In this document: piece after piece, positions 1 to 9,082 of the stretch
How the letters are laid out: each line of letters begins with the position of its first letter
How positions within the stretch are numbered: position 1 is the stretch's first letter
Origin: Pseudomonas sichuanensis
GTDB lineage: Bacteria; Pseudomonadota; Gammaproteobacteria; Pseudomonadales; Pseudomonadaceae
Reading direction: 5' to 3'
Assembly (NCBI RefSeq): GCF_003231305.1
Contig: NZ_QKVM01000006.1
Coordinates: 62,001-126,000 of the forward strand
DNA length: 64,000 nt
The notes under the pieces: model-generated
The model's input: only the letters and a program-made list of their open reading frames with translations
What the model was told of the DNA's origin: nothing
Databases searched by the model: none
Position numbers and translations under genes: made by a program

Positions 1-1682
1 GCAGTGTGCCGATCCCCTTGCTGCTGCCGCTGCTGGTGGACGAAGTGTTGCTGGGGCATGGCGATGCCGCGCTCAAATGGATGAACCACCTGCTGCCCAG
101 CGGCTGGCAGGTGGCCGCCGGTTATATCGGCCTGATGCTCTGCGCCACGCTGACCCTGCGCCTGGCAGCGCTGGCCTTCAACGTGGTCCAGGCCAAGCTG
201 TTCGCGGGCCTGGCCAAGGATATTGTCTACCGCTTGCGCATCCGCCTGATCGAGCGGCTCAAGCGCATCTCGCTGCAGGAGTATGAAAGCCTGGGCAGCG
301 GCACGGTGACCACGCACCTGGTCACCGACCTGGATACCCTCGACAAGTTCGTCGGCGAAACCCTCAGCCGTTTCCTGGTGGCGGTGCTGACACTCACCGG
401 CACGGCGGCGATCCTGATCTGGATGCACTGGCAACTGGCGCTGCTGATCCTGCTGTTCAACCCGCTGGTGATCTATTTCACCGTGCAGTTGGGCAAACGC
501 GTCAAGCACCTGAAAAAGCTCGAGAACGACAGCACTGCACGCTTCACCCAGGCATTGACCGAAACCCTCGATGCGATCCAGGAGATCCGCGCCGGCAACC
601 GCCAGGGCTATTTCCTCGGCCGCCTTGGCCTGCGGGCCCGCGAGGTGCGCGACTACGCCGTCGCTTCGCAGTGGAAAAGCGATGCCAGCGGCCGCGCCAG
701 CGGGCTGTTGTTCCAGTTCGGCATCGATATCTTCCGTGCCGCCGCCATGCTCACCGTGCTGTTCTCCGACCTGTCCATCGGCCAGATGCTGGCGGTGTTC
801 AGCTACCTGTGGTTCATGATCGGCCCGGTGGAGCAATTGCTCAACCTGCAGTACGCCTACTACGCAGCAGGCGGCGCCTTGAGCCGGCTCAACGAGCTGC
901 TGGCGCGCGCCGACGAGCCGCAGTACCCGGCGGCCAGCGACCCGTTCGCCGGGCGTGAGACGGTGGGGATCGAGGTGCGTGACCTGCGTTTTGCCTATGC
1001 CGAAGAGCCGGTGCTGGACCAGTTGAACCTGTCCATCGCCCCGGGTGAGAAGGTGGCGATCGTCGGCGCCAGTGGGGGTGGCAAGAGCACCCTGGTGCAA
1101 CTGTTGCTGGGGCTGTACAGCGCCCAGGCCGGGACCATCCGCTTTGGTGGTGCGAGCCTTCAGGAAATCGGCCTGGAGACCCTGCGCGAGCACGTCGCGG
1201 TGGTGCTGCAGCATCCGTCGCTGTTCAACGACAGCGTGCGCGCCAACCTGACCATGGGCCGCGACTGCAGCGACGACGCTTGCTGGCATGCGCTGCGTAT
1301 CGCCCAGCTGGATGCCACCATCGCGGCACTCCCCCAGGGCCTGGACAGCGTGGTCGGCCGCTCCGGGGTACGCCTGTCCGGTGGCCAGCGCCAGCGCCTG
1401 GCGATTGCGCGCATGGTGCTGGCCGAGCCCAAGGTGGTGATTCTCGACGAGGCCACCTCGGCGCTGGATGCCGCCACCGAGTACAACCTGCACCAGGCTT
1501 TGGCGCGTTTCCTCAGCGGGCGCACCACGTTGATCATCGCCCACCGGCTGTCGGCGGTGAAACAGGCCGACCGGGTGCTGGTGTTCGATGGCGGGCATGT
1601 AGCCGAGGATGGCGATCACCAGCAACTGATCGCCGAAGGTGGCTTGTACGCCAAGCTGTACGGGCATCTGCAGCAGACCTGA
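1..1682 (+). CDS. ABC exporter, fused permease/ATPase (5' partial)
   Basis: Half-size ABC exporter, which would act as a membrane homodimer and use ATP hydrolysis to move a substrate outwards. The frame is open to the left edge, and the first visible residues already lie in a transmembrane segment, so the true start is upstream; the GTG at 6 is probably internal. A type-1 transmembrane domain fills roughly residues 1-300. The ATPase domain follows, with Walker A GASGGGKST near residue 355, signature LSGGQ near 457, Walker B VVILDEATS near 477 and the switch histidine in IIAHRLS. The substrate cannot be read from the sequence. Toxin/peptide exporters and lipid flippases share this layout, and a missing N-terminal peptidase domain cannot be excluded. 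The next gene starts 250 bases downstream behind a REP pair, so they are probably separate units. Confidence 0.85.
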   Translation, partial: SVPIPLLLPLLVDEVLLGHGDAALKWMNHLLPSGWQVAAGYIGLMLCATLTLRLAALAFNVVQAKLFAGLAKDIVYRLRIRLIERLKRISLQEYESLGSGTVTTHLVTDLDTLDKFVGETLSRFLVAVLTLTGTAAILIWMHWQLALLILLFNPLVIYFTVQLGKRVKHLKKLENDSTARFTQALTETLDAIQEIRAGNRQGYFLGRLGLRAREVRDYAVASQWKSDASGRASGLLFQFGIDIFRAAAMLTVLFSDLSIGQMLAVFSYLWFMIGPVEQLLNLQYAYYAAGGALSRLNELLARADEPQYPAASDPFAGRETVGIEVRDLRFAYAEEPVLDQLNLSIAPGEKVAIVGASGGGKSTLVQLLLGLYSAQAGTIRFGGASLQEIGLETLREHVAVVLQHPSLFNDSVRANLTMGRDCSDDACWHALRIAQLDATIAALPQGLDSVVGRSGVRLSGGQRQRLAIARMVLAEPKVVILDEATSALDAATEYNLHQALARFLSGRTTLIIAHRLSAVKQADRVLVFDGGHVAEDGDHQQLIAEGGLYAKLYGHLQQT

Positions 1683-1740
1683 AGCCGTTCTGTGTGAGGC
1701 TTTTCACGCCTGTGAATAATGCCCCGGCTGTGCGGGCTGC

Positions 1741-1803
1741 GTGGGAGCGGGCTTGCCCCGCGATACAAGCGCCACGGTAATCGCGGGGCAAGCCCGCTCC
1801 CAC
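1741..1803. repeat. REP inverted pair, family A
   Basis: Two 24-base arms in opposite orientation, 1741-1764 and 1780-1803, with core GCGGGCTTGCCCCGCGA, form a perfect hairpin around a 15-base loop. It is the reference copy for family A in this window and lies between the ABC exporter gene and the c-di-GMP gene. Confidence 0.9.
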
Positions 1804-1929
1804 GGTCTTTGCCTGAGCAAGGGCATGAATTCCCGCCTTCAAAAAGCACGCCGCAGCTATGGCAAATGGCCTACGCTGTGCTGTGTCTAGGTCGATTCGT
1901 GCCTTATCTGCCGCCGTGACAGGGACTAC

Positions 1930-4386
1930 ATGAAGGGAAATCGGACTCTCGAAGCGCCAAGGCTGCTGGGCATCATCTGGCCTTTCGTTGCCGTTGTGGT
2001 TTTCCAGGTGCTGCTGGGCAGCCTCAGCCTCTATGCGTTGTCCTCGGTGCGTGCCTACGTGGCGGGGGAAAGCCTGTGGTCCAAGGCGCAGAAAGACGCC
2101 ATCTACTACCTGAGCCTTTACGCCGACGACCGGCATCCGCTGACCTACCAGCGCTATCGTCAGGCCATTCTGGTGCCCCAGGGCGACCACAACCTGCGCC
2201 TGGCGCTCGACCGGCCGGAGCCCGACATCGAGGCCGCGCGCAAGGGCATCCTGCAGGGCGGCAACCACCCGGACGATGTCGCTCGGATCATCTGGTTCTA
2301 CCGCAATTTTCGCGACATCAGCTACATGCAGACCGCCATCGACTACTGGGATATCGGCGACGATTACTTGCGCCAACTCGACGTGCTGGCCGGCGAGATG
2401 CGCGAGGGCTTTGTCGGCGGTGCCGTCGACGCCGGCCAGGTGGCGCAATGGAAGGCCCGCATCGTCGCCATCAACGATGGCGTGACCCCGGCGGCCAAAG
2501 CCTTCAGCGATGCCCTGGGCGAGGGCTCGCGGGCGCTGCTCAAAGTGCTGATGCTCACCAACCTGGTCACTGCACTGTTCCTCATCGCCATGGCCTGGCT
2601 GCGCTCAAGCAAGCTGCTGGCCCAGCGCCAGGCGTTCGCCAGTGCCTTGCAGGAAGAGTGGGAGCGGGCGCAGGTCACCCTCGAGTCGATCGGCGATGCG
2701 GTGATCACCACCGACGTCGATGGCTGTATCACCTTCATGAACCCTGCTGCCGAGCAACTGACTCACTGGCAGGCCGCCCAGGCCGAGGGCCTGCCACTGG
2801 CGGCGTTGTTCAGCCTGCTCGACGAGAACGCCGAGAAGGACAGCCGGACCCTGGTCGAGCAGGTGCTCAGCGGCAGCCTCAAGGGCACCGACGAACATGC
2901 CCGGTTGATCCAGCGCCTGGATGGCAGCACGGTGTCCATCAACCTGGTGGGTTCGCCGATACTCACCGACGGCCAGGTCAGCGGCATCGTCGTGGTGCTC
3001 CACGACATGACCCAGGAGCGTCAATACATCGCCAACCTGTCATGGCAGGCGACCCATGACGCCCTCACCGGGCTGGCCAACCGCCGCGAATTCGAATATC
3101 GCCTGGAGCAGGCGCTCAACACCCTGATGCGCCAGGCGGGGCGCCATTCGTTGATGTTCCTCGACCTCGACCAGTTCAAGCTGGTCAACGACACCTCTGG
3201 CCATGCCGCCGGCGACGAGTTGCTGCGGCATATCTGCGCGGTGCTTCAGTCGGGCCTGCGCGAGGGTGACACCCTGGCGCGCCTGGGGGGCGACGAATTC
3301 GGCGTGCTGCTGGAGAACTGCCCGCCGGAGCAGGCCGAGCGCATTGCCGAGCAGTTGCGCCAGGTGGTGCAGAGCCTGCATTTTGTGTGGAAGGGTCGGC
3401 CATTCGTCACCACCGTGAGTATTGGCCTGGTGCATATCGCCCAGGCACCGAGCACCCTGGAGGCGTCGCTGCGGGCTGCCGACATGGCCTGCTACATGGC
3501 CAAGGAGAAAGGGCGCAACCGGGTCCAGGTGTATCACGCCGACGACAGCGAGCTGTCCATGCGCTTTGGCGAGATGGCCTGGATCCAGCGCCTGCATGTG
3601 GCGCTGGAAGAGAACCGCTTCTGCCTGTACGCCCAGGAAATCGCCCCCCTGCAAGGGCAGGAAGGCCCCGGCCATATCGAGATCCTGTTGCGTCTGCACG
3701 ATGAAAGTGGCCGCACCATCCTGCCCAGCAGCTTCATCCCGGCGGCCGAGCGTTACGGGTTGATGACGGCCCTCGATCGCTGGGTGGTGCGCAGTGTGTT
3801 CCAGGTGATCCGCCAATGCCTGGACGAGGGGCGCGAAGGGCCGTTGGCCCTGTGCGCGATCAACCTGTCGGGGGCGAGCATCGGTGACGACAACTTCCTT
3901 GAATACCTGCAACGGCTGTTCGGCGAGTTCGATATTCCGCCACGGCTCATCTGTTTCGAAATAACCGAGACCAGCGCAATTGCCAATCTTGGGAGCGCGA
4001 TTCGATTCATTAATGAATTGAAAGGGCTGGGCTGCAAGTTCTCCCTCGATGACTTCTGCGCCGGGATGTCGTCATTCGCCTATTTGAAACATTTGCCGGT
4101 AGACTTCCTGAAGATCGACGGAAGTTTTGTCAAAGACATGCTCGACGACCCGATCAATCGGGCTATGGTTGAGGTGATCAATCACATCGGTCATGTGATG
4201 GGTAAGCGCACCATCGCCGAGTTCGTCGAGACGCCGTTGATCGAACAGGCATTGCAGGAAATCGGCGTGGATTACGCCCAGGGTTATCTCATCGAGCGGC
4301 CGCAGGTATTCACCTGCGACAGCCTGCAGCGCCAACGGATTGCCGCGAGACCCCTGTTACACCGGGCGCCGGGGACCTTTCGCTGA
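1930..4386 (+). CDS. membrane PAS-GGDEF-EAL c-di-GMP signalling protein
   Basis: Predicted to make and/or degrade cyclic di-GMP at the inner membrane. The order is: TM helix at about 12-37; a ~165-residue periplasmic sensor region without a recognised fold; TM helix at about 203-223; a PAS domain at about 245-360; GGDEF at about 370-530; EAL at about 560-805. The GGDEF motif is intact at residues 453-457 and an RxxD inhibitory site sits at 444-447. In the EAL domain the signature reads E584-I-L-L-R; the catalytic E, NLSG, ITET, DDF, KIDGSF and YAQGY elements all remain, so both activities look possible. Length (818 aa) and order resemble P. aeruginosa RbdA, a biofilm-dispersal regulator, but orthology is inferred only. 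Start chosen from an AGGGA box just upstream. Confidence 0.9.
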   Translation: MKGNRTLEAPRLLGIIWPFVAVVVFQVLLGSLSLYALSSVRAYVAGESLWSKAQKDAIYYLSLYADDRHPLTYQRYRQAILVPQGDHNLRLALDRPEPDIEAARKGILQGGNHPDDVARIIWFYRNFRDISYMQTAIDYWDIGDDYLRQLDVLAGEMREGFVGGAVDAGQVAQWKARIVAINDGVTPAAKAFSDALGEGSRALLKVLMLTNLVTALFLIAMAWLRSSKLLAQRQAFASALQEEWERAQVTLESIGDAVITTDVDGCITFMNPAAEQLTHWQAAQAEGLPLAALFSLLDENAEKDSRTLVEQVLSGSLKGTDEHARLIQRLDGSTVSINLVGSPILTDGQVSGIVVVLHDMTQERQYIANLSWQATHDALTGLANRREFEYRLEQALNTLMRQAGRHSLMFLDLDQFKLVNDTSGHAAGDELLRHICAVLQSGLREGDTLARLGGDEFGVLLENCPPEQAERIAEQLRQVVQSLHFVWKGRPFVTTVSIGLVHIAQAPSTLEASLRAADMACYMAKEKGRNRVQVYHADDSELSMRFGEMAWIQRLHVALEENRFCLYAQEIAPLQGQEGPGHIEILLRLHDESGRTILPSSFIPAAERYGLMTALDRWVVRSVFQVIRQCLDEGREGPLALCAINLSGASIGDDNFLEYLQRLFGEFDIPPRLICFEITETSAIANLGSAIRFINELKGLGCKFSLDDFCAGMSSFAYLKHLPVDFLKIDGSFVKDMLDDPINRAMVEVINHIGHVMGKRTIAEFVETPLIEQALQEIGVDYAQGYLIERPQVFTCDSLQRQRIAARPLLHRAPGTFR

Positions 4387-4424
4387 CCACAGCCCGGGAA
4401 TCACAGGGAATCAAGGAGCTGACA

Positions 4425-5210
4425 GTGATTGATTCATTCATAAGGATCGGACCCTTGATGGATCCGGCTAGTTACCCGGATTGGGCCCAGCAACTGATCG
4501 AGGATTGCCGCGAAAGCAAGCGCAGGGTGGTCGAGCACGAGTTCTACCAGCGCCTGCGCGATGGTCAGCTGCGCCCGGCGACCGTGCGCCAGTACCTGAT
4601 CGGCGGTTGGCCGGTGGTCGAGCAGTTCTCGCTGTACATGGCCCACAACCTCACCAAGACCCGCTACGGGCGCCACGCCGGTGAAGACATGGCGCGGCGC
4701 TGGCTGATGCGCAATATCCGCGTCGAACTCAACCATGCCGACTACTGGGTGCACTGGTGCCAGGCCCACGGTATTCACCTGCACGAGTTGCAGGCGCAGG
4801 AAGTGCCGCCAGAGCTCAACGGCCTCAACGACTGGTGCTGGCGGGTCTGCGCCACCGAGTCACTGGCCATCGCCATGGCCGCCACCAACTACGCCATCGA
4901 AGGTGCCACGGGCGAGTGGTCGGCGGTGGTCTGCGCGAATGACACTTACGCCCAGGGTTTCCCCGACGAAACCCGCAAACGCGCGATGAAGTGGCTGAAG
5001 ATGCACGCCCAGTACGACGATGCGCACCCGTGGGAAGCGCTGGAGATCATCTGCACGCTGGCGGGTGAGAATCCGACGCTGGGGCTGCGCACCGAACTGC
5101 GGCGGGCGATCTGCAAGAGCTACGACTGCATGTTCCTGTTCCTGGAGCGTTGCATGCAGCTGGAAGGGCGCCAGCAAGGGCGGCTGCGGCCGGCCTTGGC
5201 GGCGGGCTGA
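4425..5210 (+). CDS. TenA/PqqC-fold (haem-oxygenase-like) protein
   Basis: A 261-residue all-helical protein of the TenA/thiaminase II-PqqC superfamily. Visible family features include the N-terminal HEFYQRLRDGQL stretch, the VVEQFSLYMAHNL helix, and spaced Glu/His pairs (VELNHADYW, CATESLAIAMA) typical of the haem-oxygenase-like bundle. Members hydrolyse thiamine breakdown products, close the PQQ ring, or are iron-dependent oxygenases; nothing here decides which. No thi or pqq gene is nearby. A GTG start at 4425 is preferred because AAGGAG lies six bases upstream; an in-frame ATG at 4458 is the alternative. It follows the c-di-GMP gene by 38 bases and could be co-transcribed with it. Confidence 0.75.
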   Translation: MIDSFIRIGPLMDPASYPDWAQQLIEDCRESKRRVVEHEFYQRLRDGQLRPATVRQYLIGGWPVVEQFSLYMAHNLTKTRYGRHAGEDMARRWLMRNIRVELNHADYWVHWCQAHGIHLHELQAQEVPPELNGLNDWCWRVCATESLAIAMAATNYAIEGATGEWSAVVCANDTYAQGFPDETRKRAMKWLKMHAQYDDAHPWEALEIICTLAGENPTLGLRTELRRAICKSYDCMFLFLERCMQLEGRQQGRLRPALAAG

Positions 5211-5214
5211 AAGC

Positions 5215-5321
5215 ATCGCGGGGCAAGCCCGCTCCCACGCTTTGGGCTGCCTCCAGGAAGTTGGACAACAATCCAGCCCTTGGGGGGAGAGCAAAGCGTG
5301 GGAGCGGGCTTGCCCCGCGAT
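5215..5321. repeat. REP inverted pair, family A
   Basis: Arms 5215-5238 and 5298-5321 match the family A core exactly and are inverted around 59 bases. The pair fills the gap between two converging genes and could act as a bidirectional terminator or mRNA stabiliser (inference). Confidence 0.9.
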
Positions 5322-5325
5322 TTCC

Positions 5326-6066
5326 TTACTGTGCGTTCAGCGCCTGGCCGTTCACTTCCTTGCTATCCGGCCCCATCAGGTACAGATACACCGGCATGAT
5401 CTCTTCGGGCAGCGGATTGTTCTGCGGGTTCTCGCTCGGGTAAGCCTGTGCCCGCATCGCCGTGCGCGTGGCGCCCGGGTTTATGCTGTTGGCGCGTACC
5501 GGCGCCACGCCTTCCAGCTCGTCGGCCAGGGTCTGCATCAGCCCTTCGGTGGCGAACTTCGACACGCCATAGGCGCCCCAGTAGGCCCGGCCCTTGCGCC
5601 CGACGCTGCTGGAGGTGAACACCACCGAGGCGTCGTCCGACAGCTTGAGCAGCGGCAGCAGGGTACTGGTGAGCATGAAGGTGGCGTTGACGTTGATGTG
5701 CATCACCCGCATGAAGTTGTCGCCCGACAGCTGCTCCATCGGCGTGCGCGGGCCGATGATCGAGGCGTTGTTGAGCAGGCCGTCGAGGCGGCCGAACTGT
5801 TCCTCGATCATCACCGCCAGTTCGTCGTACTGGTGCGGCAGGGCGGTTTCGAGGTTGAACGGGATGACCGCTGGCTGCGGATGACCGGCGGCTTCGATCT
5901 GGTCGTAGACCTCGTTGAGGTTGGCCTCGGTCTTGCCCAGCAGTAGGACCGTGGCGCCCAGGGCGGCATAGGCCTTGGCGGCGGCGGCGCCGATGCCGCG
6001 GCCGGCGCCGGTGACCAGGATGATCCGGCCTTTGAGCAGGTCGGGGCGGGCGGTGTAGTCGAACAT
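5326..6066 (-). CDS. yciK: YciK-type short-chain dehydrogenase
   Basis: Cytoplasmic SDR-family NAD(P)-dependent oxidoreductase of 246 residues. The cofactor motif TGAGRGIG is at 19-26, NNAS lies in the central sheet, and the catalytic Tyr166-x3-Lys170 falls in YGVSKF. The NxETALPHQYDEL region and the C-terminal PEEIMPVYLYLMG stretch are characteristic of the YciK branch (oxoacyl-reductase-like, physiological substrate unknown). It is transcribed towards a REP pair and sits downstream of mupP and ubiG on the same strand, but 142 bases with another REP pair separate it from mupP. An AGGGA box precedes the ATG. Confidence 0.85.
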   Translation of the reverse strand: MFDYTARPDLLKGRIILVTGAGRGIGAAAAKAYAALGATVLLLGKTEANLNEVYDQIEAAGHPQPAVIPFNLETALPHQYDELAVMIEEQFGRLDGLLNNASIIGPRTPMEQLSGDNFMRVMHINVNATFMLTSTLLPLLKLSDDASVVFTSSSVGRKGRAYWGAYGVSKFATEGLMQTLADELEGVAPVRANSINPGATRTAMRAQAYPSENPQNNPLPEEIMPVYLYLMGPDSKEVNGQALNAQ

Positions 6067-6099
6067 TTCCAGTTCCCTGTAGTTGAGGGCGACATGCGC

Positions 6100-6185
6100 G
6101 TGGGGTGGGTTTGCCCCGCGATGGCGCCGGTGCGGCCAGGCGCATTGCTTGACCGGGCGCTATCGCGGGGCAAGCCCGCTCCCAC
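6100..6185. repeat. REP inverted pair, family A (one arm degenerate)
   Basis: The right arm, 6162-6185, is a perfect family A copy. The left arm, 6100-6122, has lost a base and carries substitutions (GGTGGGTTTGCCCCGCGAT). It lies between mupP and the yciK gene. Confidence 0.8.
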
Positions 6186-6208
6186 GGGACCCTATTACTG
6201 TTGATCCA

Positions 6209-6880
6209 TCAGCAGCCGCACAGCGCGCTGTCGATCACCTTGCGCAGCTCAAGCGGGTGGTCCACCACCACGTCGGCGCCCCAGTTGTTGGGGTTGTCCT
6301 GTGGATGAATATAGCCATAGCGCACGGCGGCGGTGCGGGTGCCGGCATCGCGGCCGGACTCGATATCGCGCAGGTCGTCGCCGACGAACAGCACGCTGGC
6401 CGGGTCCAGGTTCAGTGTCTTGCAGGCGAGGATCATCGGCTCCGGGTCGGGCTTGCTGCGCTTCACGTGCTCGGGGCAGATCAGCAGCGCCGAGCGCTCG
6501 GCCAGGCCCAGGCGCTGCATGATCGGCTCGGCGAAACGCACCGGCTTGTTGGTGACCACGCCCCACAGCAGGTTGCCGCGCTCGATGTCGGCCAAAAGCT
6601 CGGCCATGCCGTCGAACAGCTTGCTGTGCACCGCGCAGTCGCGCTGGTAGCGCTCGAGGAACTCCTGGCGCAGGGCCTCGAAGCCGTCGGCGTCCGGGTC
6701 CATGGCGAAGGTCGCGGCAACCATGGCGCGGGCGCCGCCGGAAATCTCGTCGCGGATGCGCGCGTCGTCGATGGCCGGCAGGCCGCGCTCGGCGAGCATC
6801 GCCTGGCAGATGGCGATGAAGTCCGGCGCGGTGTCCAGCAGGGTGCCATCCATGTCGAAGAGTACTGCTCGCAGGCGCAT
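6209..6880 (-). CDS. mupP: N-acetylmuramic acid 6-phosphate phosphatase
   Basis: HAD-superfamily phosphatase of 223 residues in the cytoplasm. The nucleophile motif DMDGTLLDT is near residues 8-16; VVTNKP is motif II, Lys lies in [10 protein letters not shown] (motif III) and GDDLRDIE is motif IV. It looks like phosphoglycolate phosphatase (Gph), but in Pseudomonas the copy beside ubiG is known as MupP, which dephosphorylates MurNAc-6-P in the AmgK-MurU cell-wall recycling bypass and so affects fosfomycin tolerance. The function is assigned by family and position. The start at 6880 is preferred because a GAGGA box lies six bases before it; the in-frame ATG at 6886 directly abuts that box. It follows ubiG by two bases, so they form an operon. 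Confidence 0.85.
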   Translation of the reverse strand: MRLRAVLFDMDGTLLDTAPDFIAICQAMLAERGLPAIDDARIRDEISGGARAMVAATFAMDPDADGFEALRQEFLERYQRDCAVHSKLFDGMAELLADIERGNLLWGVVTNKPVRFAEPIMQRLGLAERSALLICPEHVKRSKPDPEPMILACKTLNLDPASVLFVGDDLRDIESGRDAGTRTAAVRYGYIHPQDNPNNWGADVVVDHPLELRKVIDSALCGC

Positions 6881-6882
6881 GC

Positions 6883-7581
6883 TCATTCCTCGCGCAGGGT
6901 CTGGATCATGTAGTTGACGTCGACGTCGTTGTTCAGCTTGTAGTGCTTGGTCAGCGGGTTGTAGGTGAGGCCGATGATGTCCTTCACTTCCAGGCCGGCA
7001 GCGCGGCTCCAGGCGCCCAGTTCGGAGGGGCGGATGAACTTCTTGAAGTCGTGGGTGCCGCGCGGCAGCATCTTGAGGATGTACTCGGCGCCGACGATGG
7101 CCAGCAGGTAGGCCTTGGGGTTGCGGTTGATGGTCGAGAAGAACACCTGGCCGCCGGGCTTGACCATGCGGTAGCAGGCGCGGATCACCGAGGACGGGTC
7201 AGGCACGTGCTCGAGCATTTCAAGGCAGGTGACCACGTCGAACTGCTGGGGCATTTCCTCGGCCAGGGCCTCGGCGGTGATCTGCCGGTATTCGACTTCG
7301 ACGCCGGACTCCAGCTGGTGCAACTGGGCCACCGCCAGTGGTGCCTCGCCCATGTCGATGCCGGTGACGGTGGCGCCGCGCTGGGCCATCGCTTCACTGA
7401 GGATGCCGCCGCCGCAGCCGACGTCGAGCACTTTCTTGCCGGCCAGGCTGACCCGCTCGTCGATCCAGTTGACGCGCAACGGGTTGATGTCGTGCAGGGG
7501 CTTGAACTCGCTTTCGCGGTCCCACCAGCGGTGGGCCAGGGCTTCGAACTTGGCGATTTCGGCGTGGTCGACGTTGCTCAT
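6883..7581 (-). CDS. ubiG: ubiquinone biosynthesis O-methyltransferase
   Basis: SAM-dependent methyltransferase (232 residues) that carries out both O-methylation steps of ubiquinone synthesis. The N-terminal [19 protein letters not shown] block is diagnostic for UbiG. The SAM-binding DVGCGGG is at 53-59, followed by [16 protein letters not shown] and a C-terminal membrane-associating helical region containing [10 protein letters not shown]. It is the first gene of a two-gene unit with mupP; the AGGA in front of its ATG supports the start. Confidence 0.95.
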   Translation of the reverse strand: MSNVDHAEIAKFEALAHRWWDRESEFKPLHDINPLRVNWIDERVSLAGKKVLDVGCGGGILSEAMAQRGATVTGIDMGEAPLAVAQLHQLESGVEVEYRQITAEALAEEMPQQFDVVTCLEMLEHVPDPSSVIRACYRMVKPGGQVFFSTINRNPKAYLLAIVGAEYILKMLPRGTHDFKKFIRPSELGAWSRAAGLEVKDIIGLTYNPLTKHYKLNNDVDVNYMIQTLREE

Positions 7582-7645
7582 CTGAACAGTCCTCTGAAAC
7601 TTCGATAAAGAGTGTCACGGGGCGGCAGCCGTGGCTGCCGGCCAG

Positions 7646-8980
7646 TCATTCGTTGTGCCCGCCGATGCGGGCTCCCCAGGCGCGGGCCGTGGCGGCCAGG
7701 GCCTGCTCGTCCATCCGCGTCAGGCGGCGGTCCTGCACCAGGGGGTGGCCGGCGACCCAGACGTCCTTGACGCAGTCGCGGCCGGTGGCGTAGATCAGTT
7801 GCGAAACCGGGTCGTGCACGGGTTGCTGGGCCAGGCCGGACAGGTCGAACACGACCAGGTCGGCGGCCTTGCCCGGCTCCAGTGAGCCGGTCACGTCCTC
7901 AAGGCCCAGCGCCCGGGCGCCATTGAGCGTGGCCATGCGCAGTGCCCGGTGGGCATCCAGGGCGGTGGTGCTGCCGGCGACGGCCTTGGCCAGCAGGGCG
8001 GCGGTGCGGGTTTCGCCGAGCAGGTCCAGGTCGTTGTTGCTGGCCGCGCCATCGGTACCGACGGCCACGTTCACGCCGGCCTGCCACAGGCGCTCCACCG
8101 GGCAGAAGCCGCTGGCCAGCTTGAGGTTGGATTCCGGGCAGTGGACCACGCTGGTGTTGCTTTCTACCAGCAGCGCCAAGTCCTCGTCGCTGACCTGGGT
8201 CATGTGCACCGCCTGCAGGTTGGGGCCGAGCAGGCCCAGGCGAGCAAGGCGCGCCAGCGGGCGCTCGCCGGTGTCGTTGAGCGCCTGCTCGACTTCGCTG
8301 GCGGTCTCGTGGATGTGCATGTGCAGCGGCGCGTCGAGCTGATCGGCGATGATGCGGATCTTTTCCAGGTTCTGGTCACTGACCGTGTAGGGCGCGTGCG
8401 GGCCGAGGGCGATGCTGATGCGCGGGTGGTGACGCAGGTCGCCGAACAGTTCGATGGCCAGTTGCAGGCCTTCTTCCGGGGTGCGTGCGCCAGGGATCGG
8501 GAAGTCCAGCAGCGGCACGGCGATCTGTGCGCGGATGCCACTGCGGTGCACGCGGTCACAGGCTTCGCGGGGGAAGAAATACATGTCGGCGAAGCAGGTG
8601 ATGCCGCCCTTGAGCTGCTCGGCGATGGCCAGGTCGGTGCCGTCGCGCACGAATGCTTCGTCGACCCAGCGCCCCTCCGCCGGCCAGATGTGCTCCTGGA
8701 GCCAGGTCATCAACGGCAGGTCGTCGGCCAGCCCGCGGAACAGGCTCATGGCGGCATGGCCATGGGCGTTGACCAGCCCAGGGCTGAGCAGGCAGTCGGG
8801 CAGCTCGCGCACTGCGTTCGCCCGGGGTGCCCGCTCGCGCGGGCCGAGCCAGGCGATCAGGCCGTCGCGAATGCCCAGCGCGTGCCCCGTCAGCACCACC
8901 CCCGCCGGCTCCACGGGCACCAGCCATTGCGGTACGAGCAGCAGGTCGAGAGGGGGAGTGGCGGTGGGCATGCGCGGCAT
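7646..8980 (-). CDS. mtaD: 5-methylthioadenosine/S-adenosylhomocysteine deaminase
   Basis: Amidohydrolase-superfamily (TRZ/ATZ) metal-dependent deaminase of about 444 residues. Pseudomonas members deaminate methylthioadenosine to methylthioinosine, feeding methionine salvage through MtnA. The metal site is visible: HGH in [10 protein letters not shown], the HMHIHET histidines, and the Asp of [14 protein letters not shown]; all look intact. Two in-frame ATGs (8980 and 8971) compete; neither has a good Shine-Dalgarno box. The frame stays open far upstream through mtnA, but that part is an antisense shadow. It is divergent from mtnA over a 102-base gap, so the two salvage genes probably share a control region. 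Confidence 0.85.
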   Translation of the reverse strand: MPRMPTATPPLDLLLVPQWLVPVEPAGVVLTGHALGIRDGLIAWLGPRERAPRANAVRELPDCLLSPGLVNAHGHAAMSLFRGLADDLPLMTWLQEHIWPAEGRWVDEAFVRDGTDLAIAEQLKGGITCFADMYFFPREACDRVHRSGIRAQIAVPLLDFPIPGARTPEEGLQLAIELFGDLRHHPRISIALGPHAPYTVSDQNLEKIRIIADQLDAPLHMHIHETASEVEQALNDTGERPLARLARLGLLGPNLQAVHMTQVSDEDLALLVESNTSVVHCPESNLKLASGFCPVERLWQAGVNVAVGTDGAASNNDLDLLGETRTAALLAKAVAGSTTALDAHRALRMATLNGARALGLEDVTGSLEPGKAADLVVFDLSGLAQQPVHDPVSQLIYATGRDCVKDVWVAGHPLVQDRRLTRMDEQALAATARAWGARIGGHNE

Positions 8981-9040
8981 ATACCTGGGTCGGTTCGGCG
9001 AAACGCGCAGTATACCCGAGCGTCCGGGGCTGAGGGTCGC

Positions 9041-9046
9041 TATAAT
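9041..9046 (+). promoter_or_regulatory. candidate -10 box for mtnA
   Basis: A perfect TATAAT lies 36 bases before the mtnA start codon. No convincing -35 hexamer lies 16-18 bases upstream, so the assignment is tentative. Confidence 0.35.
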
Positions 9047-9082
9047 CGCCGGCTTTTGATGCCAGGGCGACGGGGAGAGGCG

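Noticed and set aside
1741..1803. Short repeated palindromes as a CRISPR array
   Set aside because: Copies are inverted pairs scattered singly between genes, without regular spacers or cas genes; they are REP elements.
7949..9082. Long N-terminal extension of mtnA
   Set aside because: This part is antisense to mtaD; MtnA has its normal length from 9083 with a good ribosome site.
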